DNA from: Trebonia sp963774945
GTDB lineage: Bacteria; Actinomycetota; Actinomycetes; Streptosporangiales; Streptosporangiaceae
Reading direction: 5' to 3'
Length of the DNA: 64,000 bases
Assembly (NCBI GenBank): GCA_963774945.1
Contig: CAVZHA010000007.1
Span: forward strand, 248,001-312,000
Each line of letters begins with the position of its first letter. Position 1 is the stretch's first letter. The position numbers and the translations under genes were made by a program. Positions 1 through 7,543 of this stretch are shown in pieces. Under the pieces are notes generated by a model. That model saw only the letters and a program-made list of their open reading frames with translations, ran no database searches and was not told the origin of the DNA.

Positions 1-379
1 CGACGGCAAGACCGTCCGCGGCGCGAAGGGCAAGGACGGGAAGGGAGCCGACTACGTGATGACCGTCAAGGCCAACATGCCCACCCTTTACAAGCAGCTC
101 AAGAAGCTGCCGTGGGCCCGCATCCCGTCCGTCTCCTCCGTGAGCAAGGACCACGGCCTGGCACGCCCGGCGCACGATCAAGGTGGCACTCGCGCCGGCC
201 TGGATCGGGTTCGACGGCGCCGCCCAGGTCGCGCAGCTGCGCCGCACCGTCGTCAAGAAGGGCAAGAAGACCGTCGAGGTCGTCTACCTGATCACCAGTG
301 ACCGCGACGCGAGCCCGGAGTCCCTGGCCGCCTGGGTCCGCCGTCAGTGGCACATCGAGAACAAGCTCCACTGGGTCCG
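1..379 (+). pseudogene. ISAs1-family transposase, 5' part (interrupted, degenerate)
   Basis: The reading frame from base 2 gives DGKTVRGAKGKDGK, the motif around the first catalytic Asp of ISAs1-family DDE transposases. It runs on to MTVKANMPTLYKQL and, in another frame from about 170, to SPESLAAWVRRQWHIENKLHWVR, a hallmark ISAs1 C-terminal block. Two lesions are visible. First, about 60-70 residues that normally lie between DGKT and the TVKxNQPTL block are missing. Second, a single extra base near 155-170 shifts the frame. The coding sequence then stops abruptly at base 379 and resumes at 4810, because a 4.4-kb element is inserted in it. The gene starts before the window. It is inactive. Confidence 0.85.
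374..379. repeat. 6-bp direct repeat GGTCCG, left
   Basis: GGTCCG lies immediately left of the left inverted repeat and is repeated immediately right of the right inverted repeat (4810-4815). Removing the element plus one copy restores the transposase reading HWVRDVTY. It is therefore either a target duplication or the recombination overlap sequence. Confidence 0.85.
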
Positions 380-394
380 TTCTCCGGGAGTCGC
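380..394 (+). repeat. Terminal inverted repeat, left
   Basis: TTCTCCGGGAGTCGC is the exact reverse complement of 4795-4809. Just inside, at 402-420, are GTTGCG and GTTGCA motifs. Related TTGCG-rich motifs occur inside the right end at about 4697-4731 and are possible subterminal recombinase-binding sites. Confidence 0.85.
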
Positions 395-516
395 CCCGGC
401 TGTTGCGTGACGTTGCATAACGGCGACACGCAGCAGGTTTCACGACCGATCTCCGCGGGTGTCGTGCTCGTGGCTGGTAGATGTTCACGGCGAACACGAG
501 ATCGGGGGATCACGGG

Positions 517-1695
517 GTGCGAGCGTTCATGGTTCAGCTGCCGTCGGGGGCACGGTACTGGACGGTGCTGGATGAGGAGCTGTCCGTCGTGGAGGCGGCT
601 GACTCGTTCCTGCGGCAGGTGCGGTTCGGCCGGGACGGCGCGGAATCGACGACGAGGGCGTACGCGGGCGGGATCGCGCTGTTCCTGCGGTGGTGCGCCC
701 GGACGGGAAGGGAGTGGCAGGCCGGGATCGGGCAGCTCGGCCTGTTCGTGACGTGGCTGCTGCACGCGGGCCCGGGCGTGTCGGGAATCGATGCCCGGCC
801 CGGGGCTGAGGTCCTGTCCGGCCCGGGAACCCGGCCGGCGAGGTCAGCCCGGCGGGTCAACGGCGTGCTGGCGGCGGTCCGGGGCATGGCCGTTCACGCG
901 GTCGCCGAGGGATCGGCGCCCGGGAGCCTGGTGAAGGCGATCTATGAGGTCGCCGACGATCGTGACCTGCCGGACGTGGCGCGTCCGGACGACGGCGGCA
1001 CGGGGTGGCGGATGCGGGCGCGGCACCGGCTGCATGAGCCGGAGACCGCGGTGGACCGGGCTAGTGACGAGGATGTCGTGGCGCTGCTGCGGGCGTGCTG
1101 CTCGGCGCGGGACCGGCTGATCGTGCTGCTGATGGCGCGGGCCGGGCTCCGCCGCGGCGAGGTCCTCGGGCTGCGGCGCAGTGACGTTCACCTGCTGGCG
1201 GACTCGCGGGCGCTGGGCTGCCCTGTCGCCCGCGCTCACCTGCACGTGGTGCGCAGGCAGGACAACGTGAACCGGGCGGTTGCCAAGTCCCGTCGGCAGC
1301 GGGCGGTCCCGCTGGACTTCCTGACGGTGCAGGCGTTCGACAGCCACGAGTTCGAGCGGATGAGCCTTCCGGCGGCGGCCTGCAGCGACTTCGTGTTCGT
1401 GAACCTGTTCCGCGGCCCGCTGGGGGCGCCGATGCGGCTGGACGCGGTCAATGACCTGGTCGCCGCGGCGGCGCGCAGGGCCGGCATCGACCCGCCTCCG
1501 CGGCCGCACCAGATGAGGCATTCGTTCGCGTCCAACGTCCTGGACGCCGGCGGCGCCCTGGACGAGGTCCAGGATCTCCTGGGGCATGCATCCATTTCGT
1601 CCACGCAGGTCTACGCTCATCCCGATCCGTCCCGGCTGCGGGCCGCGGTGGACAGGGTTCCCAGCCCGCGCGACGCGGCCGGGCAGGCCCGGTGA
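517..1695 (+). CDS. Tyrosine recombinase A of the 380-4809 element (TnpA-like)
   Basis: This is a tyrosine site-specific recombinase of about 392 residues and the first gene of the element. The N-terminal half resembles the SAM-like core-binding domain (RFGRDGAESTTRAYAGGIALFLRW). The C-terminal half carries the catalytic set: Arg in ARAGLRRGE, the HxxR box in PHQMRHSF, and LGHASISSTQVYAH with the nucleophilic Tyr. The frame is intact. Start choice is uncertain: GTG at 517 has a GGGGGA-like ribosome site, and ATG at 481 or 529 are alternatives. The stop overlaps the GTG of the next gene by four bases (GTGA), so the two are translationally coupled. It presumably cuts at the 15-6-15 core together with the second recombinase. 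Confidence 0.85.
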   Translation: MRAFMVQLPSGARYWTVLDEELSVVEAADSFLRQVRFGRDGAESTTRAYAGGIALFLRWCARTGREWQAGIGQLGLFVTWLLHAGPGVSGIDARPGAEVLSGPGTRPARSARRVNGVLAAVRGMAVHAVAEGSAPGSLVKAIYEVADDRDLPDVARPDDGGTGWRMRARHRLHEPETAVDRASDEDVVALLRACCSARDRLIVLLMARAGLRRGEVLGLRRSDVHLLADSRALGCPVARAHLHVVRRQDNVNRAVAKSRRQRAVPLDFLTVQAFDSHEFERMSLPAAACSDFVFVNLFRGPLGAPMRLDAVNDLVAAAARRAGIDPPPRPHQMRHSFASNVLDAGGALDEVQDLLGHASISSTQVYAHPDPSRLRAAVDRVPSPRDAAGQAR

Positions 1696-4149
1696 CCGCG
1701 CTGCGGGCCGTGACCCCGGCGGCAGAAGAGGCATCTTCTCCGGCGGAGGCCGGCGGCAAGGCGGCCGCGCTGGCTGAGCGGCTTGAGGCGGCGTTCCTGG
1801 CCGAGGCCGGGTGGGACCCGGGGACGCGGGTGCTGAGGATCGACCCCGCGCACCCGCTGCTGGGCCGCAGTACCTGCAAGGTCCCGGGCTGCCAGACCAC
1901 CTGCCCGGCCAGCACGGGCATCTGCCTGGACTGCCGCCGCCGGCTGGAGCAGGCCGGGCTCGGCCCGGAAGACACCGGGCTCCTGTCTCCGCCGAGGAGG
2001 CACCGGTGGCTGGACCCTGGCGCCGGAACCTGCTCGGTGGCCGGCTGCCCGCGGCCGTGGGTGAAGTCGTCCCGGCCGCTCTGCCCTGAGCACCTGGCCC
2101 AGCACGAGCTCCTGGGCACCGGCGATCCCGCGGTCTTCGCGGCCTTGCCGGGCGTGACCGCGCTGCCGTCGCACGGCACCTGCGCAGTCGCGGCCTGCCC
2201 GCGGCAGCTGCCGTCGGCCGGCAGCAGCTACTGCGACGCCCACCTGCAGCGGCTCCGCCGGCTGCGCCAGGCCGGCGAGCAGCCTGACGAGGCCGCCTGG
2301 CGGCTGACCGAGCCGCCAGTGCCGCGATCCGGGCAGGTCAGCCTCGCCGGCATGAGCCCGGCGGTCGTCACGGAGATCCTGTTCGGGCTGCAGCAGCGCA
2401 CCCGCCAGGGCGTCAAGACCCACGATGCGATCCTGCGGGCAGTCTGCGACGACGCCCGCAGCCAGCAAGCGGCTTCCCTCGCGGACCTGGAGGTTCCGCC
2501 CCTGCGAGGGAAAGGCTACGAGAGCGTGGTCCATACGCTGGTCGCGCACGCCCGCCGCGGCGCGTCCGGGCCGGAGACCGAGACCGCGAAAGACACCTGG
2601 GACATGACCCTGTTCGGGCACTCGGGCCGCCTGTCGTTCACCGCGATTACCCAGCCATGGCTGCGGGAGACCGCCAAGATCTGGGCGGCAGCGGACCTGC
2701 CCCGCCGCCGCGGCCGCAGCGGCGGGGACAAGACCCGCCACTACATCGCCAGCATCGCGCTGCTGTCCCAGAGCCTGCGCCAGCGCCCCGACCGCGGCGG
2801 CGATCCCGCGGCGCTGGGACGCGCGGACATCGAGGCGTTCCTGGCCCGGCTCGCCTGGCAGCACTCGGCCGGGCAGGTCAGCGAGCTCACCCGGGTCCTG
2901 GCCTGCCGCGAGACCCGCAAGCTCCTCACGACGGCCAGGCAGCTCGGCGCGACCAGGCCCGGCGGCCCGGCGGCCGGGCTGAGCGACCAGTTCGCCGTCC
3001 ACCGCGACGATACCCCGGACGAGCCCGAGCACGGCGAGCCCGGACGCGACCTGCCCGCGTCAATCATGCGGCAGGTCTGCGGGCACCTGCCATCACTGCC
3101 CGCGCCGCACATCCGCACCGCGATCGAGATCCTCATCGACACCGGCCGGCGCCCCGAGGACGTCGTCGCGCTACCGCTGGACTGCCTGGCCGCCGGCGCA
3201 GGACGGCGCGGCGGTGCTCATCTACGACAACCACAAGGCCAACCGGCTCGGCCGGCGGCTCCCCGTCCCGGAGGCCACCGCCCGGTCGATCCGCGCGCAG
3301 CAGCGCGTCCGCGACCGGTTCCCCGGAACCCCGGCAGGCGAGCTGAAGCTGCTGCCCACCGGATGGGCCAACCGCGACGGCCGCCGCCCGATGACCGTCC
3401 CGGCCCTGTCGGCCGCGCACCGCGACTGGGTCACCTCGCTGCCGCCGCTGCTCCTGCCCGACGGCGCCGAGTACGACAAGGACCGCGTCATCCCCTACGC
3501 CTACCGGCACACCTACGCCCAGCGGCACGCCGACGCCGGCGTCCCCATCGACGTGCTCGCCGAGCTGCATGGACCACCGCAGCCTCAACGTCACCCGCGG
3601 GTACTACCGCGTCGGCGAGGAACGCCGCCGCGACGCCGTCGACAAGGTCACCGCCATGCAGTTCGACCGGCACGGCAACCGCATCTGGCGCGACGCCCGC
3701 GCTCTCCTGGACGACGAGCACGCCCGCTACGCCGTCGGCTCGGTCGCCGTCCCCTACGGCACCTGCACCGAGCCGTCCAACGTCGCCGCCGGCGGCACCG
3801 ACTGCCCGCTCCGGTTCCGCTGCGCCGGCTGCGACCACTACCGCACCGACGTCTCCTACCTGCCCGACCTCTCCGCCTACCTCGACGACCTGCTCCGCAC
3901 CCGCGAGCGCCTCGCCGCCGCCAGCGGCGACGACTGGGCGCTCGCGGCGGCGGCCCCCTCCGAGGAGGAGATCCGCAAGATACGCGGGCTCATCAGCCGC
4001 ATCAAGGGCGACATCGCCGGCCTGGAACCAGACGACCGGGCCCGCACATCGACGAGGCCGTCGCCGTCGTTCGCCGGCACCGCGCCGTCAGCCTCGGCAT
4101 GCCCCGCCTCCGCCACGCCGCCCCGCCCCAGGAAGGAACCCGGACATGA
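1692..4149 (+). CDS. Large tyrosine recombinase B of the element (TnpB-like; frame-broken as read)
   Basis: Starts with GTG overlapping the upstream stop. Early residues contain several Cys pairs (CKVPGCQTTC, CLDC, CSVAGC), suggesting an N-terminal zinc-binding region. The catalytic half has Arg in DTGRRPEDV, then KANRLGRRLPV, YAYRHTYAQR, and MDHRSLNVTRGYY with the nucleophilic Tyr; a Tyr replaces the usual first His of HxxR. A late CAGC-type Cys cluster follows. To read through, the frame must change near 3200, 3565 and 4040. The stop at 4147-4149 overlaps the next ATG (ATGA), which supports this as the natural end. The long open frame 1692-4691 is a high-GC accident that joins unrelated frames. 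The breaks may be assembly errors or real damage. Confidence 0.75.
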
Positions 4150-4691
4150 CCGCCACCACCCGGACGCAGAAAATGCAGGCCGGGCGGCAGGCCGACTCCG
4201 CCCGCCGCCGCCAGCGCGTCATAGCCGCGATCAACCAGGCAGGCACCGCCGGCACCGAGATCAGCGTCTCCGGCATCGCCCGCGCCGCAGCCGTCGACCG
4301 CACCTTCCTCTACCGCCACCGCGACCTGCTCGAGCAGGTCCACGCGCTCGAGGCCGCCCCGCCATCCGGGACGAGCACCGGGCCCGTCGTCACCCGCGCG
4401 TCCCTCCAGGCGGACCTGCTCGCCGCCCACGAACGCGCCGTCCGGCTCAACGCCCACGTCCGGCAGCTCGAAAAACGGCTGTCCGAGGCACTCGGCGAGC
4501 ACGCGTGGCGCGAATCCGGGCTCGGCGCACCCCTCGACATCGACGCGCTCACCGCCAGGATCACCCAGGCCGAGCAGGAAACCGCCGACCTGCGCATCCA
4601 GCTCGCCGACCGCGACGACGAGCTCGCCGCCGCCCGCGCCGCCAACCGCGAGCTCATGACCCGCATCAACCACGAGCACAAAAACCAGTGA
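4146..4691 (+). CDS. Small coiled-coil protein of recombinase element (DUF6262/TnpC-like)
   Basis: A 181-residue protein whose ATG overlaps the stop of recombinase B, so it is the third gene of the operon. The N-terminal 60 residues look like a small helix-turn-helix or transposase-helper segment (ISVSGIARAAAVDRTFLYRHRDLLEQV). Residues from about 85 to the end are predicted coiled coil (repeated Leu/Ala/Glu heptads in HVRQLEKRLSEAL and RIQLADRDDELAAARAANREL). Proteins of this type (DUF6262, TnpC in Tn554) accompany paired tyrosine recombinases and are thought to be accessory or orientation factors. The frame is intact. Confidence 0.75.
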   Translation: MTATTRTQKMQAGRQADSARRRQRVIAAINQAGTAGTEISVSGIARAAAVDRTFLYRHRDLLEQVHALEAAPPSGTSTGPVVTRASLQADLLAAHERAVRLNAHVRQLEKRLSEALGEHAWRESGLGAPLDIDALTARITQAEQETADLRIQLADRDDELAAARAANRELMTRINHEHKNQ

Positions 4692-4794
4692 CACACCGCA
4701 ACAACACTTGCGCAACACGTGTCGCACACGCTATTGTCTTTAACAACAGCCTCTGAGCTGCGTAAACGCGGAAACCAGGTTGAGTCCCGAGCAT

Positions 4795-4809
4795 GCGACT
4801 CCCGGAGAA
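4795..4809 (-). repeat. Terminal inverted repeat, right
   Basis: GCGACTCCCGGAGAA is the perfect reverse complement of 380-394 and is immediately followed by the second GGTCCG (4810-4815). The adjoining interior sequence 4697-4731 is rich in TTGCG/CGCAA motifs, including a TTGCGCAA palindrome. Confidence 0.85.
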
Positions 4810-4999
4810 GGTCCGCGACGTCACCTACCAGGAAGACAAGTCCCTGGTCAGGACAGGAAACGCACCCCGCGTCATGGCGTCGCTGCGAAGTTTGGCCATC
4901 AGCATCCTGCGCCTGGACGGCCACACGAACATCGCCGCCGCCAACCGCCACCACGCCCGCGACCCCCAGCGGACGCTCCAGCTACTTCAAGCGGCATGA
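4810..4999 (+). pseudogene. ISAs1-family transposase, 3' part
   Basis: Translation resumes exactly where the transposase was cut: GTCCGCGACGTC reads VRDV, followed by TYQEDKSLVRTGNAPRVMASLRSLAISILRL-type sequence. This is the conserved ISAs1 C-terminus (DVTFxEDxSxxRxGxAPxxMAxLRNLAI). It ends with LLQAA and TGA at 4997-4999. With bases 1-379 it makes one transposase gene split by the recombinase element. Confidence 0.85.
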
Positions 5000-5046
5000 A
5001 TACGACTTTGCCGGGTCCCTGGCTGGCCGTCGAAGCCGATTCACCG

Positions 5047-5502
5047 CTACGTGCGAGCAGCAACGAACGGTACAGCGTCGGCCCACTCCCAATAGGCCGT
5101 AGATGAAGCCTCCCCACGCTGCGCAATTTCCATGATTCTGGTGACGCCTTCCTCGGGAGGCACATCAATTGCAATATGCCTATCACCACTCAATTCGCTC
5201 ATCAGCCCAAGCCGCAAAACCTCGCTCCCGATTGCAATGAAGAGGATCCGCAGGGCACGTCGGCCAGACCTTCGCACAAGCCGGGTAATTGTTGTGCCAT
5301 CAGCCGAAAGCCCCACAACATCATCTAGTGCAAGACCGTAGGCTCTGAACGGAATGCAGCACACCGAGAACTGTCCATCGCCAAGGTTCCGTAGCCATAG
5401 CTGCTCCATTTCTCCTTCGAGACCAAAAGGAGCAAGGTCAACGCGGGCAACGTAGTTGCTGTCGCCTCGTCGGGCTGGACTCTCGTGGACGATGAACTTC
5501 AT
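5047..5502 (-). CDS. DUF4265-like protein, candidate immunity protein
   Basis: A 151-residue soluble protein. The pattern VARVDLAPFG...EQLWLRNLGDGQFSVCCIPFRAYGLALDDVV resembles DUF4265, a family repeatedly found beside polymorphic toxins. An upstream GGAG lies six bases before the ATG. It is the last minus-strand gene downstream of the displaced toxin tip at 5762-6223, and its G+C is clearly lower than that of flanking genes, as is usual for toxin-immunity cassettes. Immunity function is inferred from position and family; an independent cargo protein is possible. Confidence 0.55.
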   Translation of the reverse strand: MKFIVHESPARRGDSNYVARVDLAPFGLEGEMEQLWLRNLGDGQFSVCCIPFRAYGLALDDVVGLSADGTTITRLVRRSGRRALRILFIAIGSEVLRLGLMSELSGDRHIAIDVPPEEGVTRIMEIAQRGEASSTAYWEWADAVPFVAART

Positions 5503-5605
5503 GAACGCTCCAGTTCAGGAGGGATACGTAGTCGAACGACGGTATCCGTGAATTCTAGGGGATCTGACCACCCTTCTGTACTGCCCCTGCATTAGACGCG
5601 CCCCC

Positions 5606-5628
5606 GGGGCGGTGTCGGTCACCGCCCC
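5606..5628. terminator. Strong hairpin at the end of the small minus-strand ORF
   Basis: GGGGCGGTG (5606-5614) and CACCGCCCC (5620-5628) form a perfect 9-bp stem with a 5-base loop. The stop codon of the small ORF at 5619-5765 lies in the loop and stem. There is no T tract on either side, so termination is plausible but unproven. Confidence 0.4.
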
Positions 5629-5765
5629 GCAGCCACGTTGAATTCCTTGCCAACCTCAAGCAAGCCAAGGTCTCTGACTCTGCGGACAGCATCCCATGGA
5701 GGCGTTCCTTTATCCTTGGCCTCCCTGAGCACCTTTAGTCGCTCGACTGCCGATGTTCCCATCAT
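5619..5765 (-). CDS. Small ORF coupled to displaced toxin tip 1
   Basis: A 48-codon frame on the minus strand, beginning MMGTSAVERLKVLREA and ending EFNVAAGR. Its first ATG overlaps the toxin stop (ATGA), and an AGGAG sequence lies 4-5 bases upstream, the standard layout of a toxin-immunity pair. The segment AVRRVRDLGLLEV weakly resembles the helix that ends many small actinobacterial immunity proteins. It is short, so it may be a truncated immunity gene. I do not recognise the family. Confidence 0.45.
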   Translation of the reverse strand: MMGTSAVERLKVLREAKDKGTPPWDAVRRVRDLGLLEVGKEFNVAAGR

Positions 5766-6223
5766 TCTCTCCTGAATATCGCCGAAACGGTATTGAATCC
5801 GTCCGCGCCTTCGTCTGCTGGCACCACCTTCACTCGGGTGAAACCGTATTCAGCTGCCCTTTGCCCCGTCCAGGTTCCTCTCGCTGCGCTACCAAGGCTC
5901 TCTCCGTTGGCAACTGCGTCATTGAACGCCCCCAGGTTGTCTCCGTACTTCCAGTAGCCTTGGATTGATTGAACTCTGTCACCGAAGTGATCCGTCACGT
6001 CTGCGACCATCTGCTTGCCACGAAGCGGCGGTCCGAGTTCCGGATGATTCTCCATCTCCAGCATCTCAATGCTGCCGCCGTAGTTGTGCACGAGAATCGG
6101 CGTGCCGACCGTCACGACGTAGTACGCACGGCGGATGCCCGTTTGTGCGCGGCAGCGCCGGGGCAGCGCTCCCCCGCCGCTGCGGGTGATCCTCGGGATG
6201 GGCAAATGAAGGCCTCGTATCAC
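5762..6223 (-). pseudogene. Displaced Rhs C-terminal tip 1 (Hint remnant plus toxin domain)
   Basis: The frame contains the very end of a pretoxin Hint domain (AYYVVTVGTPILVHN, ending near 6083). About 106 residues of a variable tip follow (SIEMLEMENHPELGPPLRGKQ to SAIFRRE). The LVHN boundary is the classical junction between conserved Rhs sequence and the exchangeable toxin. No signal peptide, YD repeats or plausible start belong to it: upstream of about 6140 the sequence is unrelated, and on the other strand it is the remnant of a recombinase-operon gene. This is therefore a silent, orphan tip. The toxin activity is not recognised. Its stop overlaps a downstream small ORF. Confidence 0.65.
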
Positions 6224-6477
6224 CCCTGCCGATCAGCAACGGAACCTTCCTGCACCGCGACGACTTCACCAGCCGGTTCATCAGCCACGGCACCAGCGGC
6301 ACCACCCCGATGGTCGCCATCGACTGGAACGCGGCGACCGCCGCCCTGCACGCCGGCGAACTGCCCTGCTCCGGCGGCGAACGCCGCATCCTCCACCTGT
6401 CGGCCAGCCTTGCCGCAGGCATCCCCGCCGACCTCCGCGACGCCGTCACGGGTCTCGACGACGGAAACATCGCGTGA
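6220..6477 (+). pseudogene. Fragment of the third gene of a recombinase operon
   Basis: The frame beginning ISNGTFLHRDDFTSRF at 6232 matches residues of the intact protein at 11233-11619 (ISNGTFLQRGDFTTRF). Similarity continues through GTSGTTPMVAIDWNAA, LPCSGGERRILHL and DAVTGLDD, stopping at TGA 6475-6477. The first third of the gene is missing, and the break lies next to the Hint remnant of toxin tip 1. It shows that another recombinase operon once occupied this spot, in the same position relative to a minus-strand immunity gene as the intact copy at 11.6 kb. Confidence 0.8.
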
Positions 6478-6545
6478 CTGGTCACATCAATCTTGCACGA
6501 TGATGCCGCCGCCGGCGGTGGCCAGCCAGGTGCCGCGCGGCGCTG

Positions 6546-6923
6546 TCAGAATCTGAGCACTATCTGAACTTTCGCTGTGTAGTTCAATTCGTCAACAAAG
6601 ATGCTGACTCTTCCCCCATGATGGAGGCCGGGCACAGTGATTCTAAAGTCTTCATTCGCATCGGCCAGGACAAGTTCTCCGTGCCTCATGACGATTTCAC
6701 CGTCGAAGAGCAACTCGGGCAAATGCTCCTGAGGCTCCCCCCTCCAGATCTCAAAGCAGACCTGACCATCCTCAGACAGCTGGACGGCGAACATGACGGA
6801 GTCGCGGGCCTCGGATGTCCTGCGTGAGGGATCCCACTCATGCGTGGTCTTGCTCTCTGCGTCCCGCAATATCACGACTCCGTGCTGGACGGGAGCCATC
6901 AGGACCCTGATACGTTCACTCAT
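6546..6923 (-). CDS. Candidate immunity protein for displaced tip 2
   Basis: A 125-residue, acidic, probably all-beta protein (MSERIRVLMAPVQHGVV to AKVQIVLRF) with no signal peptide or membrane segment. It lies 30 bases downstream of the displaced toxin tip 2 on the same strand, the standard immunity position. G+C is low relative to the flanking recombinase genes. No family was recognised; immunity is inferred from position only. Confidence 0.45.
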   Translation of the reverse strand: MSERIRVLMAPVQHGVVILRDAESKTTHEWDPSRRTSEARDSVMFAVQLSEDGQVCFEIWRGEPQEHLPELLFDGEIVMRHGELVLADANEDFRITVPGLHHGGRVSIFVDELNYTAKVQIVLRF

Positions 6924-6953
6924 CTAACCGACACCCTTCGTTCATCAGCCCGT

Positions 6954-7448
6954 TCACGAAGTCGAATTGATCGCGTTCACGAAGCCGCCTTGCTGGCGCA
7001 TACAACCTACGCATTGAGGCCAGACGGTCTGAGGCGTACCGGGTGAGACCAGCCTCTTCGGGGGCAGCTCATCTCGAACCCAATTCCCTAGCCGGGTTCC
7101 GGGATTCATGGTCCCGCAGGTGTGGCATCCGTGCAAGTTTCCCGCGTCATTGGTCAGTTCTTGCACCCCTGGAGCGTCAATGTTCCCAAATTCCTCCAGC
7201 GCGACTCCTGCCTTAGCATAGGGACCAGGCCCCAACGTCAGATCACAGAGCCTCGGTTCGTCCGTATTGTGGACGAGGACATCTGTCGTGTCGGCCTGGA
7301 CGTAGAAGTCGTGGTCGTTGTTGCCGGGGACGGTCAGGTCCCACATCCAGCCGTCGTGCTGCTTCGGGACGGTGCCGCCGACCACGGTCACGGCCGCGCC
7401 GTTGGGTGCCTTAAGATGCTCGTGACTCGATAGTTTATTCGCAGGCAC
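6954..7448 (-). pseudogene. Displaced Rhs C-terminal tip 2 (Hint remnant plus Cys-rich toxin domain)
   Basis: Residues 1-61 are the end of a pretoxin Hint domain (HDGWMWDLTV, DHDFYV, VLVHN), closely matching the resident Rhs protein. From 7265 downward comes a variable 103-residue tip with HGCHTCG and, later, PQCVGC, two Cys pairs suggesting a zinc-stabilised nuclease-like toxin. The same layout (HxCHxCG...PxCxxCxRxQGG) is, to my knowledge, common in actinobacterial polymorphic toxins. The frame stays open upstream to about 7543, where the recombinase operon begins on the other strand, so the Rhs body has been lost. It is an orphan tip. Confidence 0.65.
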
Positions 7449-7543
7449 CCACTTGTCCAGATAAGGAGTGTTGACTGGACTAACGGGTTCTGGGTCATCA
7501 ACCTCCGGACACTCCGGGACGGCGGTGATTACGGTCGGGTCCC

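Larger units (their letters stand above)
380..4809. mobile_element. Tyrosine-recombinase element with perfect 15-bp terminal inverted repeats
   Basis: A 4,430-bp unit interrupts the ISAs1 transposase exactly between its HWVR and DVTY codons. Its ends are perfect 15-bp inverted repeats (380-394 and 4795-4809), and GGTCCG flanks it on both sides (374-379 and 4810-4815). It encodes two tyrosine recombinases and a small coiled-coil protein in a tightly overlapping operon, an arrangement like tnpA-tnpB-tnpC of Tn554-type elements. Joining its ends would make a symmetric core: two 15-bp arms around GGTCCG, the geometry used by Xer/Cre-type recombinases. The second recombinase is frame-broken as read, so current activity is uncertain. 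Confidence 0.85.

Noticed and set aside
2400..4149. The name TnpB suggesting an RNA-guided nuclease
   Set aside because: The TnpB label here refers to the large tyrosine recombinase of Tn554-type operons. The sequence has the Arg-HxxR-Tyr set and no RuvC motifs.
1692..4691. A single 999-codon open frame that would look like one large protein
   Set aside because: Only the beginning and the end are coding in this frame; the catalytic middle of the recombinase lies in two other frames, and the last 181 codons are a separate gene with its own ATGA-coupled start. The openness is a by-product of high G+C.
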